From contig JAOAGT010000001.1 in NCBI GenBank assembly GCA_026415615.1, forward strand, positions 246,572-310,571: a stretch of 64,000 nt of DNA. The letters run 5' to 3'. Positions within the stretch are counted from its first letter, which is position 1. Every line of letters starts with the position of its first letter. Positions 31,375 through 42,692 of the stretch are shown in pieces. Below the pieces are notes generated by a model. The model was given only the letters and a program-made list of their open reading frames with translations, was not told the DNA's origin and did not search any database. This stretch comes from Thermoleophilia bacterium (GTDB lineage Bacteria; Actinomycetota; Thermoleophilia; RBG-16-64-13). The translations under genes and the position numbers were made by a program.

Positions 31375-31405
31375 AAGAGAGTAGGTGTAACATCTTGAGC
31401 CTTTC

Positions 31406-31434
31406 TTGCAGGCGTGTAGGGGCTTTGCTATACT
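31406..31434 (+). promoter_or_regulatory. Promoter of the str operon
   Basis: TTGCAG (31406-31411), a 17-base spacer and TATACT (31429-31434), 32 bases after rpoC. A short GCCGGC/GCCGGC hairpin (31451-31478) lies in the resulting leader before rpsL and may be regulatory. Confidence 0.7.
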
Positions 31435-31528
31435 TCGGCGTCCCTGTGTGGCCGGCGGTTCATGAGTTCTCGGCCGGCTTTCTGGAAGGGAATACCGGGG
31501 AAACAACGGGACGGGTTTAGGAGTTCGC

Positions 31529-31900
31529 GTGCCGACGATCAACCAACTGGTCCGCAAAGGACGAGAAAAGAAGATTAAGAAGACCAAGACCCCTGCTTTG
31601 AAAGGGGCCCCGCAGAAGCGTGGAGTGTGCACGCGGGTGTATACCACCACCCCGAAGAAGCCTAACTCCGCTCTGCGGAAAGTAGCGCGTGTACGCTTGG
31701 TAAATGGCATGGAGGTCACGGCCTACATCCCCGGGATCGGACACAATTTGCAGGAGCACTCTGTGGTGCTTATCCGGGGTGGAAGAGTAAGAGATCTCCC
31801 GGGCGTGCGGTACAAGATAATTAGGGCTGCTCTTGACGCGGCTGGGGTTGCAGACCGGCGACGGGGGCGGTCCAAGTACGGGGCTAAGCTACCAAAGTAA
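31529..31900 (+). CDS. rpsL: Ribosomal protein S12
   Basis: 123 residues from GTG 31529. The decoding-centre loops [16 protein letters not shown] and [22 protein letters not shown] are standard, with lysines at the classic streptomycin-resistance sites, so it is predicted wild type. First gene of the str operon behind its own promoter. Confidence 0.97.
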   Translation: MPTINQLVRKGREKKIKKTKTPALKGAPQKRGVCTRVYTTTPKKPNSALRKVARVRLVNGMEVTAYIPGIGHNLQEHSVVLIRGGRVRDLPGVRYKIIRAALDAAGVADRRRGRSKYGAKLPK

Positions 31901-31919
31901 CAGGAAGGCACACGGGGTT

Positions 31920-32390
31920 ATGGCCAGAAGAGCAAGAGCGCCGAAGCGGGAAATCCCGCCGGATCCCATATACCGAAGCCGGCTGGTTACCCAGATGATC
32001 AACCGGTTGATGAAGGACGGTAAGAAGTCTATCGCCGAGAAGATCATGTACCGGGCGATGGATATTCTGCGTGAGCGCACGGGCAACGATCCCGTGGCAG
32101 TCCTGAAAGAGGCGGTTGAGAACGTGAGGCCGGCCCTCGAGGTGAGATCGCGGCGGGTGGGCGGCGCTAACTATCAGGTGCCGGTAGAAGTACCTACCAG
32201 GCGCTCGTACACCTTAGCGGTACGGTGGTTGGTGGTGAACAGTCGGATGCGCCGGGAACACAGCATGCCCGAGCGTCTGGCTGGTGAGCTGCTAGACGCC
32301 TACCACCGCACGGGTGCGACTGTAAAGAAGAAGGAAGACCTGTTGCGTATGGCCGAAGCCAACAAGGCCTTTGCGCATTACAGATGGTGA
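31920..32390 (+). CDS. rpsG: Ribosomal protein S7
   Basis: 156 residues from ATG 31920 after AGGAAGG; the open frame back to 31833 overlaps rpsL and is not S7-like. Typical segments are [23 protein letters not shown] and the C-terminal [21 protein letters not shown]-type end. Primary binder of the 16S 3' domain and the usual autoregulator of the str operon. Confidence 0.97.
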   Translation: MARRARAPKREIPPDPIYRSRLVTQMINRLMKDGKKSIAEKIMYRAMDILRERTGNDPVAVLKEAVENVRPALEVRSRRVGGANYQVPVEVPTRRSYTLAVRWLVVNSRMRREHSMPERLAGELLDAYHRTGATVKKKEDLLRMAEANKAFAHYRW

Positions 32391-32426
32391 CGGGTTAGCA
32401 AGTCAAGCAGGTACGTTTGGAGAATC

Positions 32427-34556
32427 GTGGCGCAAGCAACAGCACATAGACCGGAGACAAAAGCGGCGCGTCAGTACCCGCTCGAGAGGGTGCGCAATAT
32501 CGGCATCATGGCGCACATCGATGCCGGAAAAACCACCACGACCGAGCGGATCCTCTACTACACTGGCCGCACGTATAAGATTGGCGAAGTAGACGATGGT
32601 GCCGCCGTGATGGACTGGATGGCCCAGGAGCAGGAGCGGGGCATCACCATCACGTCGGCTGCTACCACGTGCGAGTGGCGTAATCATCGCATAAACATAA
32701 TAGACACGCCCGGGCACGTGGACTTTACTATGGAGGTCGAGCGGTCACTGCGTGTGCTCGATGGCGCCATTGCCCTCTTCTGCTCGGTCGCTGGGGTGGA
32801 GCCTCAATCCGAGACCGTTTGGCGGCAGGCAGACAAGTATCACGTACCGCGTATAGCCTTTATGAACAAGATGGACCGAGTGGGGGCCGATTTCATGCGC
32901 GCTGTAGAGAGCATGAAGACTCGGCTTAATGCTAGACCGCTTGTGGTTCAACTTCCGCTCGGCTCCGAGGACAGTTTTCGCGGGGTCATCGATCTTGTTC
33001 GCATGGTCGCATACGTCTACGAAGACGAGATGGGCGTCGAGTGGCTTGAGCTTCCTATCCCTAAGGATATGCGGGACGAAGCCGAAGCTGCGCGCACCCA
33101 GATGATCGAGACCCTCGCGGAGTTCGATGATCACCTGTTGGTGGATTACCTAGAGGGACGGCCGCTTTCCGAGGCGATGATCAAGGCGGCTATTCGCAAG
33201 GCCACCCTTGCTATTCAGATCACGCCAGTGCTTTGCGGCTCAGCTTTCCGCAACAAGGGCGTGCAGATGCTGCTTGATGCGGTAGTGGACTACTTGCCTT
33301 CGCCTCTAGACATAGCCGCGGTGGAGGGAACCGATCCTAGAACAGGAGAGACTATAGTTCGGCGAGCTGCGGATGAAGAGCCCTTTACCGCGCTCGCTTT
33401 CAAGATCATGTCGGATCCCTATGTGGGAAAGCTCACCTATTTCCGGGTGTATTCTGGGGTTCTTCGAGCTGGTTCATATGTGTATAACGCCAGCAAAGGC
33501 AAGAGGGAGCGGGTAGCGCGTATCCTGCAGATGCACGCTAACCACCGCGAGGACATCCCCGAGGCTCGCGCGGGCGATATTGCTGCCGCGGTCGGGTTGA
33601 AGCAGACCACTACCGGGGACACTCTTTGTGACTCTGAGGCTCCGATTTTGCTTGAGCCGATTGAGTTTCCCGAGCCGGTCATCTTTGTGGCCATCGAACC
33701 TAAGACGAAAGCGGACCAGGACCGCCTGTCTGAGAGCCTGATGAAGCTGGCCGAGGAAGATCCGACTTTCCGGGTGCGTACCGACGAAGAGACCGGACAA
33801 ACTATCATCGCGGGGATGGGCGAGCTGCACCTCGAGATCATTGTTGACCGTCTACTCCGCGAGTTTAACGTCGACGCAAACGTTGGACGGCCCCAGGTTG
33901 CTTACCGGGAAGGTATCACCAAGGCGGTCCAGCGAGTGGAGGGCCGCTTTGTGCGGCAAACAGGCGGCCGCGGCCAATATGGTCACGTTGTCATCAATCT
34001 GGCTCCAAATGAGTACGGAGCTGGCTTTACGTTTGAGAACAAGGTCGTCGGGGGAGCGGTTCCCAAGGAGTACGTGCCGGCGGTGCAAGCGGGCATTTTG
34101 GAGGCTATGGAGACTGGTGTTTTGGCCGGCTTCCCCATGGTGGATGTTAAGGTTGAACTGGTTGATGGCTCCTACCACGAAGTTGACTCTTCGGAGCTAG
34201 CGTTTAAGATTGCTGGCTCCATCGCTTTCCGGGAGGCGGCAAAGAAGGCCGGTCCCGTTCTACTTGAGCCCATCGAAGATGTGGAGGTGGTGGTCCCCGA
34301 GGAATACATGGGTGATGTTATTGGTGACCTTAACTCTCGCCGGGGGCATATTACGGGCATGGAACTGCGCGCTGGAGCCCAGGTCATCCGGGCCTTGGTG
34401 CCGCTGGCGGAGATGTTCGGGTATGCTACAGACCTACGGTCGATGACTCAGGGGCGAGCAGCCTACACTATGCGTTTTAGCCACTATGCGGAAGTGCCGG
34501 CTGAAATCGCCAGCGAAATAATCGCTCAGCAGGGCGGAACAACCATAAATAGTTAG
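32427..34556 (+). CDS. fusA: Elongation factor G
   Basis: 709-residue translocase GTPase from GTG 32427. G1 is [15 protein letters not shown]3 DTPGHVDF and G4 NKMDRVGAD; domains II-V follow with normal length. The order rpsL-rpsG-fusA-tuf is the standard str operon, and the copy is the housekeeping EF-G rather than an EF-G2 type. Confidence 0.97.
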   Translation: MAQATAHRPETKAARQYPLERVRNIGIMAHIDAGKTTTTERILYYTGRTYKIGEVDDGAAVMDWMAQEQERGITITSAATTCEWRNHRINIIDTPGHVDFTMEVERSLRVLDGAIALFCSVAGVEPQSETVWRQADKYHVPRIAFMNKMDRVGADFMRAVESMKTRLNARPLVVQLPLGSEDSFRGVIDLVRMVAYVYEDEMGVEWLELPIPKDMRDEAEAARTQMIETLAEFDDHLLVDYLEGRPLSEAMIKAAIRKATLAIQITPVLCGSAFRNKGVQMLLDAVVDYLPSPLDIAAVEGTDPRTGETIVRRAADEEPFTALAFKIMSDPYVGKLTYFRVYSGVLRAGSYVYNASKGKRERVARILQMHANHREDIPEARAGDIAAAVGLKQTTTGDTLCDSEAPILLEPIEFPEPVIFVAIEPKTKADQDRLSESLMKLAEEDPTFRVRTDEETGQTIIAGMGELHLEIIVDRLLREFNVDANVGRPQVAYREGITKAVQRVEGRFVRQTGGRGQYGHVVINLAPNEYGAGFTFENKVVGGAVPKEYVPAVQAGILEAMETGVLAGFPMVDVKVELVDGSYHEVDSSELAFKIAGSIAFREAAKKAGPVLLEPIEDVEVVVPEEYMGDVIGDLNSRRGHITGMELRAGAQVIRALVPLAEMFGYATDLRSMTQGRAAYTMRFSHYAEVPAEIASEIIAQQGGTTINS

Positions 34557-34622
34557 AAGCAAGGAGAGGCTGCTGGGCTGTGGCGGCCGCCTAGGAGCTT
34601 CAGGTAGAAAGGGAGGAACAAA

Positions 34623-35828
34623 GTGGCGAAGAAAAAATTTGAGAGGACCAAGCCGCATGTTAACGTAGGCACCATCGGTCACATTGACCACGGCAAGACT
34701 ACCTTGACCGCGGCCATTACCAAGTGTCTGGCGGCCGTAAACCCAAACGTTCAGTTCCGTAGTTTCGACTCTATCGACAACGCGCCCGAAGAGCGCGAGC
34801 GCGGTATCACCATTGCTACAGCTCACGTCGAGTACGAGACCGACAAGCGGCACTACGCTCACGTAGACTGCCCTGGGCACGCCGACTACATCAAGAACAT
34901 GATCACTGGTGCTGCTCAGATGGACGGCGCCATTCTGGTGGTTTCCGCTGCCGACGGCCCCATGCCGCAGACTCGGGAGCACATCCTGCTTGCTCGTCAG
35001 GTGGGCGTTCCGTACATCGTGGTCTTTATGAACAAGGCCGACATGGTGGACGATCCCGAGCTTCTCGAGCTGGTGGAGCTTGAAGTGCGTGAGCTCCTTA
35101 GCCAGTATGAGTTCCCGGGCGACGAGGTGCCTGTGGTTGTGGGCTCTGCTCTCAAGGCTCTCGAGCACGGGTGCGGCGATCGCAACTGCCCCTCCTGCAA
35201 GTGCATATTCGAGCTTTGCGACGCGCTGGACGAGTATATTCCCGAACCGGTTCGCGCTATCGACAAGCCGTTCCTGATGCCTATTGAAGACGTGTTTAGC
35301 ATTCAGGGTCGCGGCACCGTGGTTACTGGTCGTGTTGAGCGCGGCATCATCAAGGTGGGCGATCAGGTTGAGATCGTTGGTCTCAGACCCGAAAGCCTAA
35401 AGACGGTGGCGACCGGCGTGGAGATGTTCCGCAAGCTTCTGGATGAGGGTCGTGCTGGCGACAACATTGGCGTCCTATTGCGCGGTATTAAGCGCGAAGA
35501 GGTAGAGCGCGGTATGGTTCTGGCCCAGCCGGGTAGCATCACGCCTCACACAGAGTTCGAGGCTCAGGTTTACGTGCTGACCCGGGAGGAAGGCGGCCGG
35601 CATACCCCGTTCTTCAGCGGTTACCGTCCGCAGTTCTACTTCCGGACCACTGACGTGACCGGCGATGTGAGATTGCCGGAGGGTGTTGAGATGGTCATGC
35701 CGGGCGACCATGTGAACTTGAATGTCAAGTTGATCACCCCGATCGCCATGGAAGAAGGTCTGCGCTTCGCTATTCGCGAGGGCGGCCGCACTGTCGGGGC
35801 TGGCGCTGTGACGAAGATCATCAAGTAA
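34623..35828 (+). CDS. tuf: Elongation factor Tu with cysteine-rich loop
   Basis: 401-residue GTPase delivering aminoacyl-tRNA, from GTG 34623 after GGGAGGAAC. G1 is [11 protein letters not shown]3 DCPGHADY and G4 NKAD. Between GSALKALE and the ALDEYIPEP start of the domain I-II linker the usual short acidic loop is replaced by [18 protein letters not shown], with cysteines at 184, 189, 192, 194 and 199. That spacing could hold a metal or disulfide. Other parts are normal, and no second tuf copy is in the window. Confidence 0.97.
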   Translation: MAKKKFERTKPHVNVGTIGHIDHGKTTLTAAITKCLAAVNPNVQFRSFDSIDNAPEERERGITIATAHVEYETDKRHYAHVDCPGHADYIKNMITGAAQMDGAILVVSAADGPMPQTREHILLARQVGVPYIVVFMNKADMVDDPELLELVELEVRELLSQYEFPGDEVPVVVGSALKALEHGCGDRNCPSCKCIFELCDALDEYIPEPVRAIDKPFLMPIEDVFSIQGRGTVVTGRVERGIIKVGDQVEIVGLRPESLKTVATGVEMFRKLLDEGRAGDNIGVLLRGIKREEVERGMVLAQPGSITPHTEFEAQVYVLTREEGGRHTPFFSGYRPQFYFRTTDVTGDVRLPEGVEMVMPGDHVNLNVKLITPIAMEEGLRFAIREGGRTVGAGAVTKIIK

Positions 35829-35844
35829 GAGTAGGAGTCGTCAA

Positions 35845-36153
35845 GTGGCGCAACAGAAAATACGCATCAGGCTCAAGGCCTACGATCATGAGCTAGTGGA
35901 CCGGAGCGCTCGTGCCATCGTGGAGACGGCAGAGCGAACCGGAGCCACGGTGTCTGGGCCTGTGCCGTTGCCCACAGAGAAGAATGTGTTCTGCGTGATC
36001 CGGAGCCCATTTAAGGACAAGGATTCCCGCGAGCATTTTGAAATCAGGACGCATAAGCGCCTGATAGACATTCATCAGCCCACCCCCAAGACGGTGGATT
36101 CGCTGATGCGGTTAGATTTGCCTGCGGGCGTGGACATCGAGATCAAACTGTGA
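35845..36153 (+). CDS. rpsJ: Ribosomal protein S10
   Basis: 102 residues from GTG 35845. Conserved [17 protein letters not shown] start and [16 protein letters not shown] segment. First gene of the S10 cluster but only 16 bases after tuf, so the str and S10 operons are probably read through; it also binds NusB in antitermination. Confidence 0.97.
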   Translation: MAQQKIRIRLKAYDHELVDRSARAIVETAERTGATVSGPVPLPTEKNVFCVIRSPFKDKDSREHFEIRTHKRLIDIHQPTPKTVDSLMRLDLPAGVDIEIKL

Positions 36154-36761
36154 TGAAGGCACTATTAGGCAAAAAGCTGGGAATGACCCAGTTCTTCAAT
36201 GAGGACGGCACCGTCGTCCGTTGCACGGTCATTGAGGCTGGTCCCTGCGTGGTGACCCAGAAGAAGACCGTGGAGAAGGACGGCTATACGGCAACGCAAA
36301 TTGCCTTCGCTGATGTGAAACCCAAGAGGCTTAACAAGCCTCTGCTGGGTCACTTCAAGAAGGCTGGAGTTTCGCCCAAGCGCTACCTGGCTGAGGTCCG
36401 TGGGGAGTACGACTTGGCTGTGGGCGACACAGTCACAGTTGACGTGTTTTCCCCAGGGGACAAGGTCAAGGTTACCGGGATCAGCAAGGGCAAGGGGTTC
36501 CAAGGCGTGGTGAAAAGGCATGGCTTCGGTGGGGGCCCGGGGTATCACGGAGCGCATTTCCATCGGGCTCCGGGCTCCATCGGAGCTTCGTCCGATCCCT
36601 CTCGGGTTTACCCCGGCAGCCGGATGCCTGGACACATGGGCTCCGTGCGGGTAACCCAGGTAGGCCTGACGGTGGTCAAGACTGACCCTGAGCGGAACCT
36701 CTTGCTAGTCAAGGGCGCGGTTCCGGGGAGCAAGGGTTCCCTGGTAATGATCAGAGGTTAG
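36153..36761 (+). CDS. rplC: Ribosomal protein L3
   Basis: 202 residues. ATG 36153 overlaps the rpsJ stop (TGATG), giving translational coupling; GTG 36150 is the alternative. The peptidyl-transferase loop [21 protein letters not shown] and MPGHMG are present. Confidence 0.96.
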   Translation: MKALLGKKLGMTQFFNEDGTVVRCTVIEAGPCVVTQKKTVEKDGYTATQIAFADVKPKRLNKPLLGHFKKAGVSPKRYLAEVRGEYDLAVGDTVTVDVFSPGDKVKVTGISKGKGFQGVVKRHGFGGGPGYHGAHFHRAPGSIGASSDPSRVYPGSRMPGHMGSVRVTQVGLTVVKTDPERNLLLVKGAVPGSKGSLVMIRG

Positions 36762-36765
36762 GCAG

Positions 36766-37407
36766 ATGCCAACTATTGAGAAGATCGACGAAAACGGCGT
36801 GGTGGTTGGACAGCATGAGCTAAGCCCGGCTCTGGTAGAAGAGCGGGTCAACGTCGGCTTGCTTCACCAGGTGGTTGTAGCCGAGTTGGCCGGTCATCGT
36901 CAAGGCACTGCGGCAGCGAAAGGCAGAAGCGAGGTTGACAGGACCGGCAGAAAGCAGTGGCGCCAGAAGGGTACTGGTCGAGCTCGTGTAGGGTCTTTCA
37001 AGGTGCCGCAGTATGTGGGCGGTGGGGTGGCGTTTCCACCCATTCCCCGCAGCTATGCGATGAAGATCAACAAGAAGGTAAAAGCCCAAGCCTACCGAAT
37101 GGCTCTGGGTGATCTTGTGAGCGGGGGCAACGTCCGGGTTCTTACCGGCGTCACATTTGCGGAGCCTTCTACCAAGCGGGCTGCGGCTATTCTCGGCAAG
37201 GCCGGACTAGAGCTTCCACTGCTAGTTCTGGTGGGTGCAGAAGAGATTGCGGCACTCAAGAGTTTCCGCAATCTGCAAAGAATCCGAGTGCTTCCGGTTA
37301 CTGAGGCGGAAGTGCAGGATTACGTGTGGGCCAAGAGTCTCCTCTTTACAGAAGAAGCGGTCTCTTTCCTAGAGAGCCGTCTGGCGCAGCAAGGTGGTGA
37401 GGCGTGA
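36766..37407 (+). CDS. rplD: Ribosomal protein L4
   Basis: 213 residues. The exit-tunnel loop (GRSEVDRTGRKQWRQKGTGRARVG) and the following GGGVAFPP motif are conserved. In many bacteria L4 represses the S10 operon; no leader for this is visible here. Overlaps rplW by one base. Confidence 0.97.
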   Translation: MPTIEKIDENGVVVGQHELSPALVEERVNVGLLHQVVVAELAGHRQGTAAAKGRSEVDRTGRKQWRQKGTGRARVGSFKVPQYVGGGVAFPPIPRSYAMKINKKVKAQAYRMALGDLVSGGNVRVLTGVTFAEPSTKRAAAILGKAGLELPLLVLVGAEEIAALKSFRNLQRIRVLPVTEAEVQDYVWAKSLLFTEEAVSFLESRLAQQGGEA

Positions 37408-37691
37408 TGGACGCGCGAGAGGTCATCATTCGCCCGATTATTTCCGAGAAAAGCTACCGGGCTATCGATGACAACAGATACTCGTTTGAGGTAAATCAAC
37501 GGGCCAATAAGCACCACATCCGCGCCGCTGTGGAGGAGATTTTCGGCGTTAAAGTCATCGGGGTCCACACGATCAACGTGAAACCCAAGCCGAAGCGCCG
37601 CGGACTCCACAGGGGCAAGACCAGACGCTGGAAGAAGGCAGTGGTGGAGCTTGCTCCGGGCAATCGCATTGACTTCTTCGGCGCTACATGA
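37407..37691 (+). CDS. rplW: Ribosomal protein L23
   Basis: 94 residues from ATG 37407, overlapping the rplD stop. DAREVIIRPIISEKS start, followed by YSFEVNQRANKHHIRAAVEEIF. Docking site for trigger factor and SRP at the tunnel exit. Confidence 0.96.
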   Translation: MDAREVIIRPIISEKSYRAIDDNRYSFEVNQRANKHHIRAAVEEIFGVKVIGVHTINVKPKPKRRGLHRGKTRRWKKAVVELAPGNRIDFFGAT

Positions 37692-37717
37692 GTGTAGAAG
37701 GGAAGCGGTAGAAGAGA

Positions 37718-38551
37718 ATGGGTATCAAGACCTACAAGCCTACATCTCCGGGCATCCGGTTTGTGACTACGTCAACGTTTGACGAGATCACCAAGACCGA
37801 GCCCGAAAAGGCGCTTACCCGTCCTGTCAAGCGCAAGGGCGGCCGCAACAACAATGGCCGCATCACCACGCGTCACCAGGGCGGGGGGCACAAGCGTCTG
37901 TACCGGCTGGTGGACTTCAAGCGCGACAAAGATGGCGTACCTGGTCGCGTGGCTGCGATCGAGTATGATCCTAATCGGAATTGCCGCATCGCGCTGGTTG
38001 TCTACGCAGACGGAGAAAAACGGTACATTCTCGCTCCCAACAAGCTCACCGTTGGAGCCATGATAGAGGCCGGGCCCAACGCGGATATCCGTGTAGGGTG
38101 TGCACTGCCCCTGCGCAACATTCCGGTGGGCACTATGGTCCATAACGTGGAGCTGTACAAGGGCCGCGGTGGGCAGATTGCCCGGGCTGCGGGGACTTCT
38201 GCCCAGGTTATGGCCAAAGAAGGCAACTATGCTGTCCTGCGCCTCCCATCAGGGGAGATGCGAATGATCCATCTTGACTGCCGGGCCACGGTGGGCGAGG
38301 TGGGCAATGCAGAACACGAAAACCTGGTGGTGGGAAAGGCCGGGCGCAAGCGGTGGCTGGGAGTAAGACCAGGCGTGCGGGGTACCACCATGAACCCAGT
38401 TGATCACCCGCATGGCGGCGGTGAGGGTTCCACACCTCCCGGGCGGCCCTCGGTGACTCCCTGGGGGAAACCTACGCATGGGCACAAGACCCGCAAAGCG
38501 AACAAACCGTCTAACAAGTACATTGTCAGGCGGCGCAACGAGGGGAGATAG
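37718..38551 (+). CDS. rplB: Ribosomal protein L2
   Basis: 277 residues from ATG 37718. Both RNA-binding domains are present and the C-terminal [19 protein letters not shown] loop, with the conserved histidine near the peptidyl-transferase centre, is intact. Largest of the S10-cluster proteins. Confidence 0.98.
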   Translation: MGIKTYKPTSPGIRFVTTSTFDEITKTEPEKALTRPVKRKGGRNNNGRITTRHQGGGHKRLYRLVDFKRDKDGVPGRVAAIEYDPNRNCRIALVVYADGEKRYILAPNKLTVGAMIEAGPNADIRVGCALPLRNIPVGTMVHNVELYKGRGGQIARAAGTSAQVMAKEGNYAVLRLPSGEMRMIHLDCRATVGEVGNAEHENLVVGKAGRKRWLGVRPGVRGTTMNPVDHPHGGGEGSTPPGRPSVTPWGKPTHGHKTRKANKPSNKYIVRRRNEGR

Positions 38552-38560
38552 GAGGAAGGC

Positions 38561-38845
38561 GTGACGAGGTCAAGCAAGAAAGCTCCCTACGTTGACGAGA
38601 AGCTTATGCGGCGAATTTTGGCCATGAACGAGACTGGGGAGAAGCGCATGATCAAGACGTGGTCACGCGCATCGGTGATCTACCCAGAAATGGTAGGCCA
38701 CACCATCGCTGTTCACGACGGCCGTAAGCATGTGCCCATCTACATAACGGAGAGCATGGTGGGCCACCGACTCGGTGAGTTTGCCCTAACCCGGACTTTC
38801 CGTGGTCACGGGGGAAACAAAGAACGGCGCATGAGGAGGAAGTAA
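38561..38845 (+). CDS. rpsS: Ribosomal protein S19
   Basis: 94 residues from GTG 38561 after [24 protein letters not shown] start, [28 protein letters not shown] core. Contacts S13 in the 30S head. Confidence 0.97.
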   Translation: MTRSSKKAPYVDEKLMRRILAMNETGEKRMIKTWSRASVIYPEMVGHTIAVHDGRKHVPIYITESMVGHRLGEFALTRTFRGHGGNKERRMRRK

Positions 38846-38849
38846 GACC

Positions 38850-39188
38850 ATGGTCAGCGCAACAGCTAAGTACGTGCGCATATCTCCTCGCAAGGCCGGA
38901 GACATGGCTCGCCTTATTCGGGGCAAGAAGGTGCAAGAGGCCAGGGCGATCTTGGCCCTAAGTCCGCGAGCCGCGGCGCGGGTGGTGGCAAAAGTGCTCA
39001 ACTCGGCTGTCGCCAACGCGGAGAATAATCACGACATGGATGCTGACAGCCTTTACGTGGTGCAGGCCTATGTGAACGGAGGGCCTATTTTGAAGAGGTT
39101 TCGTCCTCGGGCCATGGGCCGCGCTTGCCGCATAAGAAAAAGGACAAGTCACATCACGGTGTGCGTCGACGAGAAAAAGGAGTCGTAG
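38850..39188 (+). CDS. rplV: Ribosomal protein L22
   Basis: 112 residues from ATG 38850. Tunnel-lining extended loop near residues 80-95 ([21 protein letters not shown]) is standard. Co-translated with rpsS, 4 bases away. Confidence 0.97.
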   Translation: MVSATAKYVRISPRKAGDMARLIRGKKVQEARAILALSPRAAARVVAKVLNSAVANAENNHDMDADSLYVVQAYVNGGPILKRFRPRAMGRACRIRKRTSHITVCVDEKKES

Positions 39189-39191
39189 CAG

Positions 39192-39863
39192 GTGGGTCAG
39201 AAAGTTCATCCGGTAGGCTTGCGACTCGGGATTATCCACGACTGGAAAGCTCACTGGTATACCGAGCGGAATTTTGCGGATTTTCTGCGCGAGGATCTTG
39301 ACATCCGCGCTCACATTAAGCGGCGGATGGGGCATGCTGGGCTGTCCACGATTGTGATTCATAAGGACACCAATAAGTTGGTAGTCCATATTCACACAGC
39401 TCGGCCAGGCATAGTGATTGGCAAGTCGGGTTCTGAAGTGGAGGCGTTGCGGCGCGAACTTCACGAGATGACCGGCAAAAATGTGCAGGTCAATATCGTT
39501 GAGGTAAAGCGGCCTGAGCTCGATGCCAATCTGGTGGCTCAGTCTATCGCTGAGCAGCTCTCTAACCGGGTGAGCTTTCGTAGGGCCATGAAGCGAGCTA
39601 TTACCTCCGCCATGCGGTCCGGTGCTGTCGGCATAAAGGTAAAGACCGGCGGCCGTCTGGCTGGCGCGGAGATGGCGCGAGTAGAGGGATATAGCGAAGG
39701 GCGAGTGCCTCTGCACACTTTGCGCGCAGACATTGACTATGGTTTCTGTGAGGCCGACACCACGTTTGGCAAGATCGGCGTGAAGGTGTGGATAAACAAG
39801 GGTGAGATCATGCCTGAAGGTTACCGGCAGGAGGCTGGCAGCCAGGCTGAGGCTCGCGCCTAG
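39192..39863 (+). CDS. rpsC: Ribosomal protein S3
   Basis: 223 residues from GTG 39192. N-terminal [16 protein letters not shown] domain with [10 protein letters not shown], and the C-terminal [10 protein letters not shown]. Lines the mRNA entry channel. Confidence 0.97.
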   Translation: MGQKVHPVGLRLGIIHDWKAHWYTERNFADFLREDLDIRAHIKRRMGHAGLSTIVIHKDTNKLVVHIHTARPGIVIGKSGSEVEALRRELHEMTGKNVQVNIVEVKRPELDANLVAQSIAEQLSNRVSFRRAMKRAITSAMRSGAVGIKVKTGGRLAGAEMARVEGYSEGRVPLHTLRADIDYGFCEADTTFGKIGVKVWINKGEIMPEGYRQEAGSQAEARA

Positions 39864-39906
39864 AGGAATACGTATCGTTCTTTGCTGGAAAAGGTAAGGA
39901 CAAGAG

Positions 39907-40332
39907 ATGTTACTACCAAAGCGGGTCAAATATCGTAAACAGCAACGGGGCCGCATGAAGGGCAAGGCAAAAGGCCAGACGCAAGTGCACTTTGGTGAGT
40001 ACGGCCTCCAAGCGCTTGAGCCGGGTTGGATCACTAACCGGCAGATAGAAGCCGCGCGAATTGCTATGACCCGAAAGATTAAGAGGGGAGGAAAGGTTTG
40101 GATAAACATCTTCCCCGACAAGCCGGTGACGAAGAAACCTGCCGAGACCAGAATGGGTTCCGGCAAGGGCTCCCCGGAGAAGTGGGTAGCAGTGGTCAAG
40201 CCCGGGCGGATCATGTTTGAGCTGGCGGGGGTTTCTGAGGAGCTTGCCAGAGAAGCGATGCGCCTTGCGGCTCACAAGCTTCCGATAAAGTGCAGATTCG
40301 CGACTAGGGAGGACGCGGGCTTTGAAGGCTAA
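39907..40332 (+). CDS. rplP: Ribosomal protein L16
   Basis: 141 residues from ATG 39907. [15 protein letters not shown] start, [14 protein letters not shown] and the [19 protein letters not shown] loop near the A-site. Its end overlaps the rpmC start by 11 bases. Confidence 0.97.
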   Translation: MLLPKRVKYRKQQRGRMKGKAKGQTQVHFGEYGLQALEPGWITNRQIEAARIAMTRKIKRGGKVWINIFPDKPVTKKPAETRMGSGKGSPEKWVAVVKPGRIMFELAGVSEELAREAMRLAAHKLPIKCRFATREDAGFEG

Positions 40333-40522
40333 GGATTTGATAGAGCTTGGTGATGATGAGCTGGCTCAGCGCCTCAAGCAGTCGCGTGAGGAGCTGTTTA
40401 ACCTGCGCTTTCAGCATGCTGCTGGCCAGCTAGAGAACACCAGCCGGCTCCGCGAAGTTCGGCGGGATATCGCCCGGATCATGACGGTGCAGTCGGCTAG
40501 GAGACGGGCTAGGGGGCAGTGA
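40322..40522 (+). CDS. rpmC: Ribosomal protein L29
   Basis: 66 residues from TTG 40322, with GGGAGGA about 9 bases upstream inside rplP. Two-helix protein with the [27 protein letters not shown] motif. Overlap with its neighbours suggests coupled translation. Confidence 0.95.
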   Translation: MKAKDLIELGDDELAQRLKQSREELFNLRFQHAAGQLENTSRLREVRRDIARIMTVQSARRRARGQ

Positions 40523-40785
40523 TGGCCGAAGAGCGCGTAGTAAAACAAAAAGAGCGCCGAGGCGTGGTCGTCTCCGACAAGATGGATAAGACCATCGTGG
40601 TGGCGGTGACAACTGTTAAGCCTCACCCGAGGTATCAGAAAGTTGTGCGACGGACTACCCGGTTCAAGGCGCATGACGAGAGAAATGAGGCTCGGGTCGG
40701 CGATGTGGTCTTGATTCGTGAGTGTCGACCACTCTCCAAAGAGAAGCGCTGGCGTTTGATTGAAATTCTTGAGCGGCCCGAGTAG
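40522..40785 (+). CDS. rpsQ: Ribosomal protein S17
   Basis: 87 residues from ATG 40522, sharing one base with the rpmC stop. [37 protein letters not shown] and [11 protein letters not shown] are typical. Assembles early on the 5' domain of 16S rRNA. Confidence 0.96.
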   Translation: MAEERVVKQKERRGVVVSDKMDKTIVVAVTTVKPHPRYQKVVRRTTRFKAHDERNEARVGDVVLIRECRPLSKEKRWRLIEILERPE

Positions 40786-40813
40786 CGCGTGTGGCAGGAG
40801 TGGGTGAAGAACG

Positions 40814-41182
40814 ATGATTCAGCAGGAGTCTAGATTAAAGGTGGCGGATAACACCGGCGCGCGCGAGCTGCTTGTCATTCGGGTTAAGGGCGGCTCCACG
40901 CGGCGCTACGCGGGCGTGGGCGACATTGTGGTTGGCACGGTAAAGGAAGCGACCCCGCACGGGGCGGTAAAAAAGGGCGATGTAGTGCACGCTGTGGTTG
41001 TGCGGGTCAAGAAGCAGTACGCCAGGCCAGATGGTACGTACATTGCTTTTGACGAGAATGCCTGTGTGCTTATCGATAGGCAAAACAACCCGCGTGGCAC
41101 CCGCATTTTTGGTCCCGTGGGGCGTGAACTCAGGGACAAGAACTTTACTAAGATCATTTCCCTTGCCCCGGAGGTGCTGTGA
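40814..41182 (+). CDS. rplN: Ribosomal protein L14
   Basis: 122 residues from ATG 40814. [20 protein letters not shown] start and [24 protein letters not shown] are the family signature. Partner of L19 at an intersubunit bridge. Confidence 0.98.
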   Translation: MIQQESRLKVADNTGARELLVIRVKGGSTRRYAGVGDIVVGTVKEATPHGAVKKGDVVHAVVVRVKKQYARPDGTYIAFDENACVLIDRQNNPRGTRIFGPVGRELRDKNFTKIISLAPEVL

Positions 41183-41523
41183 TGCCACAACAGGAAGTGC
41201 GCAAACATTTCCGCATCAAGCGCGGCGACACCGTGCAGGTAATCCAGGGCAAGGAGAAGGGAAAACGCGGAAAAGTTCTGCGTGTCCTTCCCAAGGATGA
41301 GCGGGTGGTTGTCGAGCGTGTGAACTTTATCAAGCGACATGTGCGGCCCTCGCGCAAGGTTCCGCAGGGCGGGGTCATAGAGCGCGAGGGAAGTATGCAC
41401 ATCAGTAACGTCATGCTGGTGTGTCCCAGCTGTGATCGCCCGGTGAGAGTGGGCGTGCGCATCGAGGGAGACACTAAGGTTCGTTACTGCAAGAAGTGCA
41501 ACGTCTCCGTGGATAAGGGTTAG
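41182..41523 (+). CDS. rplX: Ribosomal protein L24
   Basis: 113 residues from ATG 41182, overlapping the rplN stop. KOW motif [19 protein letters not shown] and a C-terminal pair CPSC...CKKC that may bind zinc. Assembly initiator of the 50S subunit. Confidence 0.96.
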   Translation: MPQQEVRKHFRIKRGDTVQVIQGKEKGKRGKVLRVLPKDERVVVERVNFIKRHVRPSRKVPQGGVIEREGSMHISNVMLVCPSCDRPVRVGVRIEGDTKVRYCKKCNVSVDKG

Positions 41524-41525
41524 TG

Positions 41526-42074
41526 ATGGCGGTTCCAAGACTCAAAGAGAAGTACCAAAGAGAAGTGGTGCCGGCCATGCTTGAGCGGTTTGGCTACAAG
41601 AACATTATGGAGGTGCCACGAGTCACCAAGATTACGCTCAACATGGGCGTCGGCGAAGGCGCGCGGGATGCCAAGGTGATAGAGGAGGCGTCGTCCCAAC
41701 TTGCCCGTATTAGTGGGCAAAAACCTCAGGTGCGGCGCGCGCGCAAGTCGGTGGCTAACTTCAAGCTGCGTGCTGGCATGACGGTGGGCTTGCGCGTCAC
41801 GCTTCGGGGTAATCGTATGTATGAGATGCTCGATCGGCTGCTCAGTATCGCTTTGCCTCGCATTCGGGACTTTCGTGGTCTGTCGCCCAAAAGCTTCGAT
41901 GGCCGGGGTAACTACAACCTGGGCATCCGAGAGCAGATCATCTTTCCGGAGATTGACTACGACAAGATCGACAAGGTGCGTGGTCTCGACATCGCCATCA
42001 CGACTACGGCCAAGACCGACGAAGAGGGACGGGCGCTGCTTAGTTTACTGGGCATGCCTTTCCGCGAGAGCTAA
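41526..42074 (+). CDS. rplE: Ribosomal protein L5
   Basis: 182 residues from ATG 41526. [26 protein letters not shown] start; [18 protein letters not shown] and [12 protein letters not shown]. Binds 5S rRNA and contacts P-site tRNA. Confidence 0.97.
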   Translation: MAVPRLKEKYQREVVPAMLERFGYKNIMEVPRVTKITLNMGVGEGARDAKVIEEASSQLARISGQKPQVRRARKSVANFKLRAGMTVGLRVTLRGNRMYEMLDRLLSIALPRIRDFRGLSPKSFDGRGNYNLGIREQIIFPEIDYDKIDKVRGLDIAITTTAKTDEEGRALLSLLGMPFRES

Positions 42075-42095
42075 GAGAGTTAGGAGCTAGAGCGC

Positions 42096-42281
42096 ATGGC
42101 AAAGAAATCTATGATTGCTAAGGCCCGGCGCCCGCAGAAGTACGCGGTGCGCGTCCGCCATCGCTGTTACCGCTGCGGACGGCCGCGGGGCTATATGCGT
42201 CGTTTCGGTCTGTGTCGTATCTGTTTTCGGGAGTTGGCCCATCAGGGGGTAATCCCTGGGGTCACCAAGTCGAGTTGGTAG
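42096..42281 (+). CDS. rpsN: Ribosomal protein S14, zinc-binding type Z
   Basis: 61 residues. CYRCGR and [12 protein letters not shown] provide four zinc cysteines, the short type-Z form typical of Firmicutes and many actinobacteria rather than the long zinc-free form. Confidence 0.97.
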   Translation: MAKKSMIAKARRPQKYAVRVRHRCYRCGRPRGYMRRFGLCRICFRELAHQGVIPGVTKSSW

Positions 42282-42289
42282 GAGGGGTC

Positions 42290-42688
42290 ATGTCGCAAAG
42301 CGATCCCATCGCTGATATGCTGACCCGCTTGCGGAACGCCAACAAGGCACTGCACGCCCAGGTCGAGATGCCTTCTTCCTCCATGAAGGTGGAGTTGGCG
42401 CGCATCCTGAAGGAGGAAGGCTACATTGCTGGCTACCGAGTGGTTAAGGGTGAGAGTTATGACACCCTGGTGATCGACCTCAAATACACAGATGGTCGTC
42501 GCCGTGTCATCTCTGATATTAAGAGGGTCAGTAAACCGGGTCGCCGCATCTACGCCAAGAAAGACAAGCTTCCTAGGGTTCTCGGAGGACTGGGAACCGC
42601 TATCATTTCCACTTCTCGTGGACTCATGACTGCCAAGGAAGCTCAGCGGCAGGGTGTTGGCGGCGAAGTCATCTGCTTTATCTGGTAG
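42290..42688 (+). CDS. rpsH: Ribosomal protein S8
   Basis: 132 residues from ATG 42290 after GGAGGGGTC; the open frame back to 42212 lies inside rps[15 protein letters not shown] start and the C-terminal [13 protein letters not shown]...GGEVICFIW. Autoregulator of the spc operon in other bacteria. Confidence 0.97.
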   Translation: MSQSDPIADMLTRLRNANKALHAQVEMPSSSMKVELARILKEEGYIAGYRVVKGESYDTLVIDLKYTDGRRRVISDIKRVSKPGRRIYAKKDKLPRVLGGLGTAIISTSRGLMTAKEAQRQGVGGEVICFIW

Positions 42689-42692
42689 AGCC

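Noticed and set aside
34434-35168. 244-codon minus-strand open frame over the fusA-tuf junction
   Set aside because: Shadow of EF-G and EF-Tu coding sequence, no ribosome site or family motif.
38958-40214. 418-codon open frame on the minus strand
   Set aside because: It lies entirely antisense to rplV, rpsC and rplP, which are unmistakable; the protein has no recognisable family features.
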